From contig JNEM01008146.1 in NCBI GenBank assembly GCA_000697335.1, positions 1 through 43,344 of the forward strand: 43,344 bases of DNA. The letters are read 5' to 3'. The notes beneath the pieces are model-generated. The model was given only the letters and a program-made list of their open reading frames with translations. It was not told the DNA's origin and searched no databases. Position numbers and translations under genes: made by a program. The stretch comes from Conidiobolus incongruus B7586 (lineage: Eukaryota; Entomophthoromycota; Entomophthoromycetes; Entomophthorales; Conidiobolaceae). Positions 31,564-43,344 of this stretch are shown one piece after another (within the stretch, counting starts at the first letter, position 1; each line of letters opens with the position of its first letter).

Positions 31564-33594
31564 TCAAAATAATTTGATCTTCTTGGCTATTTTCTTAATA
31601 TTGCTGGTAATTTGATCCTGAATGTCATCAGTTTCAAAGCCAGTTGCAATTCTTAAAATATCATAAGTCACTTGATGATTACCCAGGATATTGATATGTT
31701 CAGAAGTATTTTGTCCACCTCGAATATCCTCATAAATTGGAGATGATTGATCCTCAAACTCTCGAGTTATCACCTTTACATTACCCGGGTTGTACAGCTT
31801 ATTTTTCCATCCTTCCACACACATATAACCTAAACTAATCAATGGAACTGATCCGTCACCAGGACCCTGACGCACTCCAGATAAAGTTTCATGGTGAGGG
31901 AGATTAACAGATGAATCGATCGAAAATATGGGATTATTGGGCGATGTGGGATTGGGTGTGTAAAAATAATTTCTCTCAGTACTTAGACCATAGCCATACA
32001 TACAGTAAATTTTCAATGAAGGGGCATCAGGAAGTTGGCTCTCTAGAGGATTAGACCATGTGGCGGGGTTATCAGGTTCCATCTCAGACTCTGATTTGGC
32101 TAGCCCCCAACTGTATATCTTTTTCATTCTTTCAGCATATTTCTTACCAGTTTCATTAAATAATAATTCGATTGTATCTTCCAGGGTAAGGTTATTAAAG
32201 CTTTTATGTTTAGGAATATCATGGTGAATCTCATCTCCCTTGTAATGAGTAGTAGAATGAGTAAGGTCGTCTTTTGGTAAAAATTGAATAAAGTTTCCAT
32301 AGGATCCCTCAAATTTATGATCTTCAGAATCATCAGGAGCACCATTGTTATCTCCCCAAACTGCATTTCCCCCCTTTGGAATCATACTTGCCATGCCACC
32401 CCAGTTTCTAAAAATATCAATTCGATCTTGTTGGGTTAAAAAATGATCAAGTAAAAATTGAGCCATAGGTTGTACAGTTTCGCGTTGTTCTCCACTTAAA
32501 ATACTTGGAATAGATTTGACTGCACCTAGCATTGTACCTGCAATATTGACTACTGAGTCGATATGCTCTTCAACCCATTTTTTACCACCTTTACCACCTA
32601 AATCACTTTCTACCCAGTGCAAAAAGTATAAAAGTACTGATCCACCCATCGAATGACACAAAATAACTGCTTTTTCGCCTTCAGCATTTACTGTGATTTC
32701 GATAGTGGCCTTCAATTTGGTAAAATACTTGTCTCTCTTCTCTAAATCAGGGTATGCCAGACGCCAATCATATGCTGCTAAATGTAAATTGTTATTATCA
32801 TATCCGACAGCAGCCATATTTTCAATAATCTTTGCCCAGATCCAATAACCTGTAACAAAATAATCGGCAGCATCTAGACCCTGTGCAGCTCTTAATTTAA
32901 AATCAGGAGGATCTAACCCAGTTTCGGGGTCTAGCATGATGTGCTTCATCCATAGCTGCTTGTCCATTAGAATAGTTTGGAACATATTCATTGTACCCCA
33001 CATACGTTTCCTGAAGTACTTTTTGCTTTCTTCTCCTAGTCCCCAACTTTCAAGCCCAGAGCTGATTATTCCTGGAATGATAATAACAGGGTGCTTATTT
33101 GTGACGTTTTTGGCCCTGAGACTAAAACCAGGTTGTAATTCTTCATTAGAGACTTGCTTACTAGGTGGGAATAGACGATCGGTCATAGCACTAAAAAAAT
33201 CGTTCTGTTCAGCAAAACCTTCAGGAAGGTATTGCCTCATTAGTGAATCAACATTGGTTGTCATCTCAAGTTGAAATTTTTGAATCCAGAGTGGAATTTC
33301 AGGAAAAGTATCTGGTTGTGTATGCTGTAAAACTAAAGAGAAAGCGATAAGAAACCCTACAAAACCACCGAGCAGGAAGAAGACACGACGTCTTGTAGTC
33401 TTTTGAATTCGACCATCTTTATTAACAGAGCTTTGAAATACGGAATCTGAAATCATATCGGAAAAACTTTTATTCTTTTTCAAAGAAGGTCTTTTATTAG
33501 TTTGATTCTCTGCTATTGCTCTATTCAGCATCTCATCATCTTCATCATCACTTATTTTAACTTTTTTGGTTTTACGATTTTTTAGATTTTTCAT
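31564..33594 (-). CDS. LRO1: Phospholipid:diacylglycerol acyltransferase (Lro1/PDAT), 676 aa
   Basis: Single-exon gene for an LCAT-family ER enzyme that moves an acyl group from a phospholipid sn-2 position to diacylglycerol, making triacylglycerol without acyl-CoA. A cytosolic, Lys/Ser-rich N-terminus (1-70) is followed by one membrane segment (71-89, VFFLLGGFVGFLIAFSLVL); the lumenal catalytic domain fills the rest. The nucleophile is Ser315 in the lipase motif CHSMGG. Asp580 in GPGDGSVP and His633 in SEHINILG complete the triad in the family order. VIIIPGIISSGLESW (170-184) is the oxyanion/lid region, and YDWRLAYPDL is also conserved. Length agrees with yeast Lro1 (661 aa). It is next to the ABC transporter gene, same strand, 1.6 kb away, with no sign of linkage. 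Confidence 0.96.
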   Translation of the reverse strand: MKNLKNRKTKKVKISDDEDDEMLNRAIAENQTNKRPSLKKNKSFSDMISDSVFQSSVNKDGRIQKTTRRRVFFLLGGFVGFLIAFSLVLQHTQPDTFPEIPLWIQKFQLEMTTNVDSLMRQYLPEGFAEQNDFFSAMTDRLFPPSKQVSNEELQPGFSLRAKNVTNKHPVIIIPGIISSGLESWGLGEESKKYFRKRMWGTMNMFQTILMDKQLWMKHIMLDPETGLDPPDFKLRAAQGLDAADYFVTGYWIWAKIIENMAAVGYDNNNLHLAAYDWRLAYPDLEKRDKYFTKLKATIEITVNAEGEKAVILCHSMGGSVLLYFLHWVESDLGGKGGKKWVEEHIDSVVNIAGTMLGAVKSIPSILSGEQRETVQPMAQFLLDHFLTQQDRIDIFRNWGGMASMIPKGGNAVWGDNNGAPDDSEDHKFEGSYGNFIQFLPKDDLTHSTTHYKGDEIHHDIPKHKSFNNLTLEDTIELLFNETGKKYAERMKKIYSWGLAKSESEMEPDNPATWSNPLESQLPDAPSLKIYCMYGYGLSTERNYFYTPNPTSPNNPIFSIDSSVNLPHHETLSGVRQGPGDGSVPLISLGYMCVEGWKNKLYNPGNVKVITREFEDQSSPIYEDIRGGQNTSEHINILGNHQVTYDILRIATGFETDDIQDQITSNIKKIAKKIKLF

Positions 33595-35228
33595 TTTTTA
33601 TTGGTAAACTGTAATATACCTATTATATGAAAAATAATTATAATCAAGCTAAGATTTGAATTTATTCAATTTATTGTATTTATTCAAAGATAAGCATATT
33701 AAATATTGTTTCATTTCTGACATCATCATCTTAATTAATCCATTCAAAAAATGAATTTTGTATTATTTCAAATTTCAAAACAATTGACAAGTTACATTTG
33801 GCATTTTCTAAGGTAATAAACTTTATGTAATTTAGATATCTTGATTAACTATATTTAATATTAAAGTTGGTTTTATAATCATATGGTTTATAAATTTTAA
33901 TTCAAATAAAATTGCATATCCCTGTAGTTTAAAAATATTGGAATCAAGTTTGAGAACAAAATATTATTTATGATATCATTATTCTAAGCTTTATAATAGT
34001 CTGAAGTTATTATAAATGAGCGTTAATCGCGCCTCAATATTCTTCCATTTTACATATTAATATATGTATTTAATAACAGATCATTGTTTTTAGCCATACT
34101 ACATTAAATAAATAGTGAGAAACAAAGCATTTTATACAACTCCCAGAGTTAAATTATAAAGTTTATAATATAATAAAATCGTTGTTGAATTAAATATCTA
34201 TAATATTATTATAAGCATATTAGATAATATCGATAATTAAACTTAAAGCGATGATAAATTATTTAATAATATTATGTTTCCGGATTTCCAAATATCCAGA
34301 ATACTTGGAGTGGGCAAAAATTCACGACTTTATTGGACAAATATTATTTTGATTAAATCACTTATTATAACTTGCAATTGAGTGAATATTGATATATAAC
34401 TTATTACCTATAACATCGAGCTACATAAGATCACCATCGATGCTGATCTTCAATATAACTCAGCATTATATGTATATTTCAAAACTCTGATTATAACACT
34501 TATAATTTAACCTGAAATTATCGGTTGAATTTTTTTTTAAAATTCGTCAATAAAGCTTTTTTTCAAATTCCTAGAAAATAAACCAAAGATAATTAGTTAT
34601 AGTGTCTAGATTTTAATCTAAATAACAATTTTAATAGTTTTTAAGAAATTTCTTTCAAAAAATTATAACTAATAAATAATAATATAATTTACAATTATGC
34701 ACATCTATTAATTAAGTCCAATGAATAAATTCTCAAATCAATTTGATATGTTTTAAATATTCATCAAGGTTATATAAATCAACCAATCCTTACAAATGTG
34801 ATTATATTCAAAGATATTAAAATATAAGTTTCACATTAAAATCAACATACTATAAAACAGATTCATTCAAAATTTTTAATATTCATTATAAAATGCTTTT
34901 GATTTCATATTTTCTAAAGCTCTGAATAATGTGATAATTGAACACCAAATTTCATGTCTTTCAATTTTTAATTTTTATTGTACTATCATATTTTTAATCT
35001 TAAAATATTACATATGAATTGAAATTAGATAAAAATAAAATTAGTAACATAAAAATAATAAATAAATTATTAATATAATTATTTTATTAAATTATGTCAA
35101 ATTTTTTAATTAATTTTTAAAAATCGATAGGAATAATAAATACAAAATATCATTATTATTCAATTAATCTACTTATTATTTATATGTTTATTAAGTTAAT
35201 TATGCTCAATATAATAAATATTTCATAA
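33595..35228. other. 1.6-kb AT-rich intergenic
   Basis: Between the LRO1 start and the ABC transporter 3' end. No gene or repeat recognised. No TATAAATA close to the LRO1 start. Confidence 0.4.
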
Positions 35229-38200
35229 TTAGTGATTTTGATTGAGATTTTGCTGATTAACCATATTATAATAAACTCCTTTCTTTTCCAATAATTCTTT
35301 ATGAGTTCCTCTTTCGACGATATAACCCTTGTCGAATACAAGAATTACATCGGCCTTTTGAATAGTCGAAAGTCTGTGAGCAATAGCCAACGTGGTTCTT
35401 CCCTGACTAGCATTATCAAGAGCTTCTTGAACGACCTTTTCACTTTCCGCGTCTAAAGCGGAAGTGGCTTCGTCAAGTAATAAGATGCTTGGGTTACGAA
35501 TCAAAGCACGAGCAATTGCAACACGTTGCTTTTGACCTCCAGAAAGCTGTGTTCCTTTACTACCAACGTTTGTATTATAACCATTGGGAAGAGTCATAAC
35601 GAAATTGTGGAGATTAGCTTGTTTAGCAGCTTGTTCGATTTGTTCTTGAGTGGGCTTGGCTTGGTCGGAACGAGCTCCTGACGCAATGTTCTCTCCAATA
35701 GTCATGTCATAGAGAGAAGGCTCTTGGCCAACTAACGCAATATGAGATCTCAATGAAGGCAAATGGTAATCTCTAATATCTACACCATCGATCTTGATGC
35801 ACCCTTTGGTAACATCATAGAATCTTTCAACCAACGAAATGATGGTACTCTTACCACAACCACTGGGTCCTACAAGAGCAATAAATTGACCGGGTTGTGC
35901 CGTAAAATTGACACCTCTCAAAACCTTAATACCTGGTCTAGTAGGATAATAGAATTGAACACGTTCTACTTCGATCTTTCCTAATAATGGTTTGTCATTA
36001 TCACCTGTGGGAAGTTGTTTACCAAGGCATGAAGGAGTGGAATCAATTAAAGGTACCCTTTCAATTAAGCCGAACATTGATGTAGCACCTTTTCTAGCTT
36101 TAACAACGTTAGGGATAAAAGCCAAAAGACCACTTGCAGAACTAGCTCCATAAGCAAGAGCTGTAAAGATAGTGACAACTCCTTCGTAAGTATATTCTCC
36201 ACTTATGACTAATTTGCCACCATACCAAAATACAAGACCAAAAATCAAATACTCAATACCTCTTGATAAGGCAAAATAGAGTGTACTATAGTAAGCTTTT
36301 CTAAATCCATATTTCAAAGGACCTTTCATAATATCATCATAATAAGTGCAAATTGCTTCCTCTTGAGTCAAAGCAGCAACCGTTCTAACAGCACTTGTAG
36401 CCTCACAAGCGATCTCGGATGATTTAGAATAGGCCTTGGCATTATGCTTTTGGAATCCTTCAAGCGATTTATCTTCAAAATATCCAGAGAAGAGGAGGAT
36501 CGGCACACATACAGTTGCAACTAGAGCTAATTTCCATCCAAAGATAAAACCAACAACAATACTTCCAATCAAATTGAAAGAGGATTGGATGATGGATCCA
36601 AGGACTGCTCCCCCTAAACCAGAAATATCTTGAGGATCAGTGGACAACTTGGAAGTGATATTTCCTGTGGAATTGGATGATCTATCAAACCATCCAGTTT
36701 CTTGCTTCAACACAGATTCAAAAGCACCAGTTCTCAATTTGGTAGTTAGTTTGGTATCAACATAGTCCAAGAAATTTAATTGCATGAAGTTTGTTATCCA
36801 GATGATGACAGCGAGAACAATAAACATTAAAGCCCAAAATTCTGCATCTTCTTTCATTACTTCAAGGTCTTTGGTTTCGAAAACTTTCAACATCTTAGCG
36901 AAGATAACAGCATAAGCAGGGTACGATAAACCAAGGATAATAGCACCAAGTACTCCGAATACGAAATATAATGCGTGAGGTTTGTAGGCTCTGAAAATCT
37001 TTGAGAAGAACATGCGAAGAGTATACTGTGGATATACATCTTCCTCAACAGAAGGATGAACACTTTTCTGAGATTCTCTGGTAGCGAATGGAAGTGCTGG
37101 GTCTTCACAATTCCGAGTGCTAGGGCTACGTGTAATTTGGAAACCAACGGTACCATTATCAATATGCATGTCATAATCCTCCTCGCTCTCAGAATCATAA
37201 TCAACATCCTTTCCTTTTTTGAGTTCTTGTAAGCTCACCAATTTGCTATAAGGTCCTTCAGGGTTTGCTATGAGCTCATCATGAGAGCCTTGTTCCAAGA
37301 TTCTACCTCTTTCCATAACAATGATCTTATCGGCATTTCGAATGGTAGATAAACGATGGGCGATGACAATGGTAGTTCTTCCTTCACTAGCACGATCTAA
37401 GGCTTCCTGTACCAAGACTTCAGATTGGGTGTCTAAAGCTGATGTGGCTTCATCGAGTAACAAGATTGGTGGATTCCTAACAATAGCCCTTGCAATTGCA
37501 ATTCTCTGTTTTTGACCACCACTCAATAAGAAACCACGTTCACCGACTTGAGTATCATACTTGGCGGGAAGATTAGAAATAAAATCATGGGCATTAGCCA
37601 TTTTACAGGCTTCAATAATAGCCTCTTGCTGTTTTTCTTCAGATTCATACTCCAGAGGAGTGCCAACAAGTCCACGCTTAATATTTTCTCCAATTGTACC
37701 ATTAAAAAGAATAGGCTCCTGAGCAACGAGACCGATCTGACGACGGAACCAACGAAGGTTAAAATCTTTGATAGGAATACCGTCCAATAGAATTTCACCA
37801 CCATCAGGATCATAGTATCTTTCCAATAATTGAACTACTGTCGATTTACCAGAACCACTGGCTCCTACGAGTGCGACAGTTTCACCATGCTTAGCGGTTA
37901 AACTAAGATCAGAGTAGATTTGAACTTCGGGACGAGAAGGATAGGTGAATTTGATATTTCTGAATTCAATGTTGCCATAGACTTTGGAAGGAGTTAATCC
38001 TTCATTAGATATAGGATCAATCTTACTCTTTCTGTCAATACATTGATAAAGTTTGGCAGCTGCTCCTTGAGCTTTCATAACACACTGAACATATGGACCA
38101 ATGCTACTTAAAGCGTAAGAGCCCATCATGATAGCAAAGAAGACTTGAACAATATTGGAAGGAGTAGAGAGTCCCCAAGCAACCAATCTGGAGCCATAGA

Positions 38201-39050
38201 AAAAGGCAAGAGCATATCCACAATACAAGATAAAAAAGATTGCACCAATTCCTATAGCAAAAATAGTGCTAGACTTGATGCTCAATTTTTCACCTTCAAT
38301 CAATCCCTTTTGATATCTTTGAGACATGCGTTTTTGCAAATTAAATGAAGTGATAGTTCGAATAGTAGAAATACACTCCTCGGCAATAGTTCCAGCAGAT
38401 GAATACTTATCAAGAGACTTAGTACTATATTTGAGACCAATAATCATCATACCAGTGACTACAATGACCACGAATGGGACTAGACACATTAACATTAAAC
38501 TCAATCTCCAGTCAGTACAAAAAGCAATAATAAAACCACAAGCGAATGTAGCAAAATCATGGATAATCAAAACGAATTTTTCCGAGATACCTTCTTGCAC
38601 ACGATTCACATCACTAATAATACGAGTAGTTACTTCACCAGCACCCAAATAGTCAAAGAAAGCAATTTCCTGCCTTAAGAGTCCCTGGAGGTATTTATTA
38701 CGGATTTTATGAGTGACACGAGATCCAACCCAGTTAAAACTTGACAAGAACAAGTAATTTGTAACAAAAACTCCAATAGCAAGATAAACAAAGTAAAGAG
38801 TGTATGCATTGACTTCGTCTTGAAATTGGTCTGTAGAGACCACTCCCGATTGGAAATCCTGGAACAATTTTGTAAGACCCGCAAATAGTAAGGACATGGA
38901 AGGCAATGCAGCACCAGCAGCTGCAGCAGATATGGTGCCAACGAATAATAGGAGATGATCATAGCTGGTAGTAAAGCGGAATAGATCAAATATTCCGACG
39001 TCGGGTATTTTTTCTTTATTATTTTTTGTATTCGAACCACTCTTACCCAT
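35229..39050 (-). CDS. Full-size ABCB (MDR/P-glycoprotein-type) transporter, 1273 aa
   Basis: One uninterrupted exon. Layout is TMD1-NBD1-TMD2-NBD2, each TMD with about six helices (roughly 30-325 and 690-985). NBD1: Walker A GASGSGKS 396-403, signature LSGGQ 509-513, Walker B ILLLDE 529-534, switch His in IAHRLST. NBD2: Walker A GPSGCGKS 1061-1068, signature LSGGQ 1169-1173, Walker B ILLLDE 1189-1194. Both catalytic Glu residues are present, so both ATP sites look competent, as in P-glycoprotein and unlike transporters with one degenerate site. The linker (about 610-675) is acidic (DYDSESEEDYD), then Ser/Thr-rich with RSPSTR, a likely phosphorylation region. Relatives export hydrophobic drugs, lipids or, in the Ste6 branch, lipopeptide pheromone; the substrate here cannot be read from sequence. 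The start context is ttacaATGGGT. Confidence 0.95.
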   Translation of the reverse strand: MGKSGSNTKNNKEKIPDVGIFDLFRFTTSYDHLLLFVGTISAAAAGAALPSMSLLFAGLTKLFQDFQSGVVSTDQFQDEVNAYTLYFVYLAIGVFVTNYLFLSSFNWVGSRVTHKIRNKYLQGLLRQEIAFFDYLGAGEVTTRIISDVNRVQEGISEKFVLIIHDFATFACGFIIAFCTDWRLSLMLMCLVPFVVIVVTGMMIIGLKYSTKSLDKYSSAGTIAEECISTIRTITSFNLQKRMSQRYQKGLIEGEKLSIKSSTIFAIGIGAIFFILYCGYALAFFYGSRLVAWGLSTPSNIVQVFFAIMMGSYALSSIGPYVQCVMKAQGAAAKLYQCIDRKSKIDPISNEGLTPSKVYGNIEFRNIKFTYPSRPEVQIYSDLSLTAKHGETVALVGASGSGKSTVVQLLERYYDPDGGEILLDGIPIKDFNLRWFRRQIGLVAQEPILFNGTIGENIKRGLVGTPLEYESEEKQQEAIIEACKMANAHDFISNLPAKYDTQVGERGFLLSGGQKQRIAIARAIVRNPPILLLDEATSALDTQSEVLVQEALDRASEGRTTIVIAHRLSTIRNADKIIVMERGRILEQGSHDELIANPEGPYSKLVSLQELKKGKDVDYDSESEEDYDMHIDNGTVGFQITRSPSTRNCEDPALPFATRESQKSVHPSVEEDVYPQYTLRMFFSKIFRAYKPHALYFVFGVLGAIILGLSYPAYAVIFAKMLKVFETKDLEVMKEDAEFWALMFIVLAVIIWITNFMQLNFLDYVDTKLTTKLRTGAFESVLKQETGWFDRSSNSTGNITSKLSTDPQDISGLGGAVLGSIIQSSFNLIGSIVVGFIFGWKLALVATVCVPILLFSGYFEDKSLEGFQKHNAKAYSKSSEIACEATSAVRTVAALTQEEAICTYYDDIMKGPLKYGFRKAYYSTLYFALSRGIEYLIFGLVFWYGGKLVISGEYTYEGVVTIFTALAYGASSASGLLAFIPNVVKARKGATSMFGLIERVPLIDSTPSCLGKQLPTGDNDKPLLGKIEVERVQFYYPTRPGIKVLRGVNFTAQPGQFIALVGPSGCGKSTIISLVERFYDVTKGCIKIDGVDIRDYHLPSLRSHIALVGQEPSLYDMTIGENIASGARSDQAKPTQEQIEQAAKQANLHNFVMTLPNGYNTNVGSKGTQLSGGQKQRVAIARALIRNPSILLLDEATSALDAESEKVVQEALDNASQGRTTLAIAHRLSTIQKADVILVFDKGYIVERGTHKELLEKKGVYYNMVNQQNLNQNH

Positions 39051-42000
39051 TGTAACAAGTGATTAAAAGTAAAATAACAATAATTTCTGATGAATCAGAG
39101 GTTTTATTTGTTACTAGTTAGATCCTTCAGCTGTTTAAATACTTTTCAGTGAAGAATAATTATATTTGCTTGATAATAAATATCAAGTTATTGTTCAAAT
39201 TTGGGTTTGAATTAAAGGAAAAATTCAATTATTTATTAGGTTATATTGCAAAGTTAATTGAATATTGAAATTTAGTCCAATTGACTAAAAAAGGAACTCG
39301 GACATATAAATCTTTAATTTGCACAAATTTTAAATTTAATTATAAAAATAAACCATAAACCAAATCAATTATTTATTAAATAGAATCATCTTAGTAGGTT
39401 TAATTTTCACTGTGTTGAATGATGAATATCGGCCTATAGTTTGAATTTTGAGTTTATTAATCAACTGTAAGCTTCTATTTTTCATATTATTGTTTTAATT
39501 TCAAGTTTATAAAAAATTGCCCACAATAAATATTTCATTAATTATAATAGTAGTTATACAATTTGCATTTTTAAATGTATTAAATACAAATCAATTTAAT
39601 ATAATACTCTTCTAAAGACATTTAATCTTTGATCAAAATTTAATAATAAAAATTCTCTTAATTCGGTTAAATATATTTCCTAATTAAATAATTTAGAAAT
39701 ATAATTGATAAAAACATGGTTTTAGAAAACATCGATCAAAGGATATTTCCTAAATTATATAAATTATATTGATATTTTTGATCCATTTACAGTATAAAAA
39801 TTGTAAACTATGATTATGGTACCGAAAAATCAATAAAATTTTAAAAAGCTTCCCCTATTTATGGCACCGAACTAATTTTCAATTTTCCTGTTTCGATTTA
39901 TTTCAGATACGTCAATTAAAAAGTATAACATTATTATTAATTAAAACGTATTATTACAAAGATGATTATAGAGAAATTAATTTTTTAAATACAAATATGA
40001 ATATTGATATTCATAAAAAACATAAAAAGTACATAGGTCTTAGTACTAAACAATTTCAAATAACTCTATTGAGTTGATGATATATTTTTACTAGAATCAT
40101 TAAATACTAATACTAATACTATTGGTTGATCTTATTATATAAATTCCAAGAAACTCTTTAGCTGATTACCCCATTTGGTATAAAGATAAATTTTAGTTAA
40201 GATCTCTAAGATATAATAATTCATCTATATATCAAAATCTATTTATTAATATACTTAATTGATTGGTTAATTAATATTTAGTTATAAATATATTTAAGTA
40301 TATTAATCAAAAAATTATTTTATATTCAATTAACCATGAAATAAATATTGCATATTTTATAAAATAATAAAATTGAAATTAATTAATAATGACTTTATAT
40401 CAAAAATAGAACAATTTTATTGGACTAAATTTAAAATATATATATAGTCTTAAAACTTCAACTTTGAGATATTTAACTAAATATCAAAAAAGCATATATC
40501 TAGATTGTTTATATTACAAGGTTAGTACTGTGAATTTTTCCGATTATTTGATATTGTATTTTCTATTCAATTGTTGAGATAATATTATTAATAAAAAATT
40601 GTCGCATTTTGAACAATAGTTTAGTAATGATTAAAAATTCAGACCAATTCATAATATTATCTTAGAAAGTTTTTATTGGTAATATCATCTATAACATAGT
40701 ACTACTGATCATATAATCTTCGCACTTATTTTCAATCCAATTCATACACCTGAAATCTGAAGTAATTTATCTATTAAACAGTTATAGATCGTGTTTATAA
40801 AATTTTACTATAACGATACTGATGATTATATTTCAAGTCTAATTTTTAATGAAATCATGATAGTTATTATGAAAAATTTAGTATAAATTTTTTAAAACTT
40901 AATATACTTAAATGTTCATCATTCGGATTTTTTTAATTATAGTTTTATGAAAAATTAATAAAAATTATTAAAATAAATTGATAATTAAATCATTTTCTTA
41001 GTCTTATTTCTATACTCCTACCAATATAAAAGTATATATATTCATACTCTAAAATGACAATTCATGACATATTTCAATATAATCAATAAGTATCTTCATG
41101 GTAGTTATTAGAAAGAGCAATCAAACGTATTGTCAATTATTCAATATCAAATTTTGGTTAAAGATTGATGTTTTGTATCCAAGTATGGGGTTAAATATAA
41201 TATTTCTCCGTAAGTAATGAACCTTGGAATAATGTTTTATTGTAATTGATCAAGAATTCAATTTTGAAATATACGATTTAATTCAACTATTAGTAAATTG
41301 GTATTGAGTATTATATTGCTTAAGTATGAATAATTAAAACTATATATTATTATGTCAAAGGCTATTAATTTTAATTTTTAAACCTACTTTAGGCTCAAGT
41401 TCTAATCAATGGAAAATACTTATACATTGCTCGAAATTCAATATCTCATTTTTTATTTTAAAAATTTAAAATTTCAAGTTTACATAATTAGATATGGTTT
41501 AACATATCGTGAACAATTCATTAAACAATACTATTAAAAATTTATTGCTCCTTGTATAAGAATCCGAATAAAGAATTGTATGATATATATTGGTTAATAA
41601 TTAGTTATGTTATTGAAATGGATAGGAAATGATAATTGTATAAAATGTTAAAATTTATCAACTGTGATATCCTTGTATGATTCAATATTCATGAATTTTT
41701 TCTAGTTAATCATATTATTAATAATTCAATTTTTCTATGATATCATTTATTGAGGTTAGTATAAATGACACAAAATATTGAAGTTAACATTGGGTAAGTT
41801 CATTTAGTATCTCGAGATTTTTGCTTTGAAAAATAATTAAATATAACTTGTATATTTGAAATAGCAGATATGAGCAACAATAGTCAGACAAAATTTAAGT
41901 GTTAATCAATGTTACATTATATATATTAAAATAATTAGTATAGTATCACATTAAAATACTCAATATTAAAATATATAATTTTAATAAAAATTAAAGATTG

Positions 42001-43344
42001 TAAAATGTATGATATTTAATTCCATATAATTATTTATCATGATTAAGTTAAACTAAATAAAAATTATTAATATTAAAAACTTAACCAAAAGTTATCAAAA
42101 GGTCAATAAAAATATAATAGGTTTCACTAATCTCTCATAGATTAATAAATTTGAATATATATTTTTGAAATTTATAATAAAAAAATCAGTAATATTTCTT
42201 TGAATGACAAATATTGTAATATAGCTGAATTTTCACTTATTATAGTTTAATAGATAAATATCAAACTAAATTAGGATATTAAAGAAATATAATTAAGTTT
42301 AACATTTTTAATTATTGAATTATATATAGTAGGTTCAAAATGATATTTGATAAATTTTAATCAAATAAATTAAAATTTATGAAATTGAAATGGGATTTTG
42401 ATTAAAAATGAATTATTAAAATTAAATATAAGTTAATATTGTAATCTTTTAAAATTAATTGTAATATATCATTTTTATAGCTATCAGAATTCAATTAATA
42501 TATAATACCAAAATAGTAATTATTCTATATATGAATTTTGATTCAAATTTAATTAATACTTGAATAAAATATTATAGTTAATGTTATTTAATATTTGAAC
42601 GATTTAAAGAATAATGATAGAATATGAAATAATTAATAAAAGTATATTAATTTGACTATACTTATTTACTCCAATCTATTACAGGTTATTATCAATCTCA
42701 ATTATAATTTTATCATGTTGGTATATAACTCAAAGTATATAATAAAAAATTAAAAATATAGGTTAACTTAATAATATTGAATTAAAATTTGTTTGATTTA
42801 TTAATTCTGACAAGTTGATTAGTAATGCAATATTCATAATGCTATTACAAAACTTAAATAAAGAAAAAATTGTAAAATGAAGATATAATTTTTAATATTA
42901 TCTTAAATTTAAATAAATGGGAAATTTTTGAAATTCTGATTTTTCAAATATATTATTATTATTAATTATTATTATTATTATTATTATTATTAATATTTTT
43001 TTGATTAATAAATTAACTTTTCAAAATTAGTTATTTAATTTAATTACACTTAAACTAAATAGTAATTATTAAAAGTTTTTTATTTTGATATTAGTAAAAC
43101 TTAACCATAAATCTTTTAAAATTATTTAAAATTTACAAACCTCTTTTAAAAATAAAATATTATTTAAATTAACAATTTATTATTAAGTAAATTACTTTAA
43201 GATTAAGAGAAAAACTATTTAAAATTTGTTAAAATCTAAAAAACTAATTTTAATTATTATTTTTTAATTATTAATAAAGTAAAAAAATATATTGAAAAAT
43301 ATCTTCTTATTTTAGTTAAAGAATTATTTAAATATTTTAATATT
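39051..43344. other. 4.3-kb gene-free AT-rich tract
   Basis: No open frame with coding character on either strand, no tRNA and no terminal repeats. The first few hundred bases presumably hold the ABC transporter promoter. AT content rises toward the window end. Confidence 0.45.
42954..42993. repeat. (ATT)n microsatellite
   Basis: A near-perfect trinucleotide run of ATT/TTA units, about 13 repeats with one interruption, in noncoding DNA. Confidence 0.8.

Noticed and set aside
32936-33274. Antisense frames inside LRO1 and the ABC transporter gene
   Set aside because: They mirror conserved coding sequence on the other strand and show no independent domain or start signals.
1-43344. tRNA genes, rRNA genes or CRISPR arrays
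   Set aside because: No T-arm consensus, rRNA-like block or regularly spaced repeats seen when reading both strands; a covariance search could still find a divergent RNA.

Overview
The window looks like nuclear DNA of an AT-rich fungus, roughly three quarters A+T outside genes. The gene set is fungal: an Ecm33/Sps2-type GPI wall protein, an Lro1-type acyltransferase, an Esf2/ABT1 ribosome-assembly factor and a Fol3-type dihydrofolate synthase relic. Some proteins look more animal-like than Dikarya-like: a short CHCHD4-type Mia40 and a TAF3 that carries a PHD finger. Together with the base composition this points to an early-diverging lineage. An entomophthoralean such as Conidiobolus would fit, but the lineage is inference. 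I reconstructed 20 short introns, all 47 to 61 nt, all GT-AG and all ending in TAG.

Layout. 1-9.6 kb: a 236-residue unknown protein (-), Mia40 (+), a secreted CHAP-domain protein (+) converging on a small secreted protein (-), an orphan exon-like segment (-) and a possible 53-residue secreted peptide (+). 9.9-13.4 kb: protein phosphatase 5 (9 exons, -) and the Ecm33-like wall protein (-). 16.5-18.9 kb: two tandem decayed copies of a 10-TM drug/metabolite (EamA/SLC35G-like) transporter. 19.4-21.7 kb: Esf2/ABT1 (-) and a small heat shock protein (-). 23.5-24.9 kb: a likely solo LTR immediately upstream of eIF1A (+). 25.7-29.2 kb: proteasome beta-3 (-), divergent from TAF3 (+). 29.4-30.6 kb: a broken dihydrofolate synthase gene. 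31.5-39.1 kb: Lro1 (-) and a full-size ABCB transporter (-). 39.1-43.3 kb: gene-free AT-rich DNA.

The genes form no operon or evident pathway cluster. Most are housekeeping genes (protein import into the mitochondrial intermembrane space, translation initiation, proteasome, TFIID, rRNA processing, lipid storage), mixed with surface or secreted proteins. Four genes (the 236-residue protein, the small secreted protein, the wall protein and the heat shock protein) share a TATAAATA box 54 to 142 bp before the start codon.

I see no strong case for a wholly new system. The best leads are: a fungal Mia40 that keeps the N-terminal segment known in animals to bind AIFM1; a secreted bacterial-type CHAP hydrolase with a fungal signal and propeptide; extreme micro-exons (a start exon of ATG alone and two 6-nt last exons); a TAF3 PHD finger in a fungus; decayed genes whose Trp codons became stops; and a solo LTR at the eIF1A promoter.
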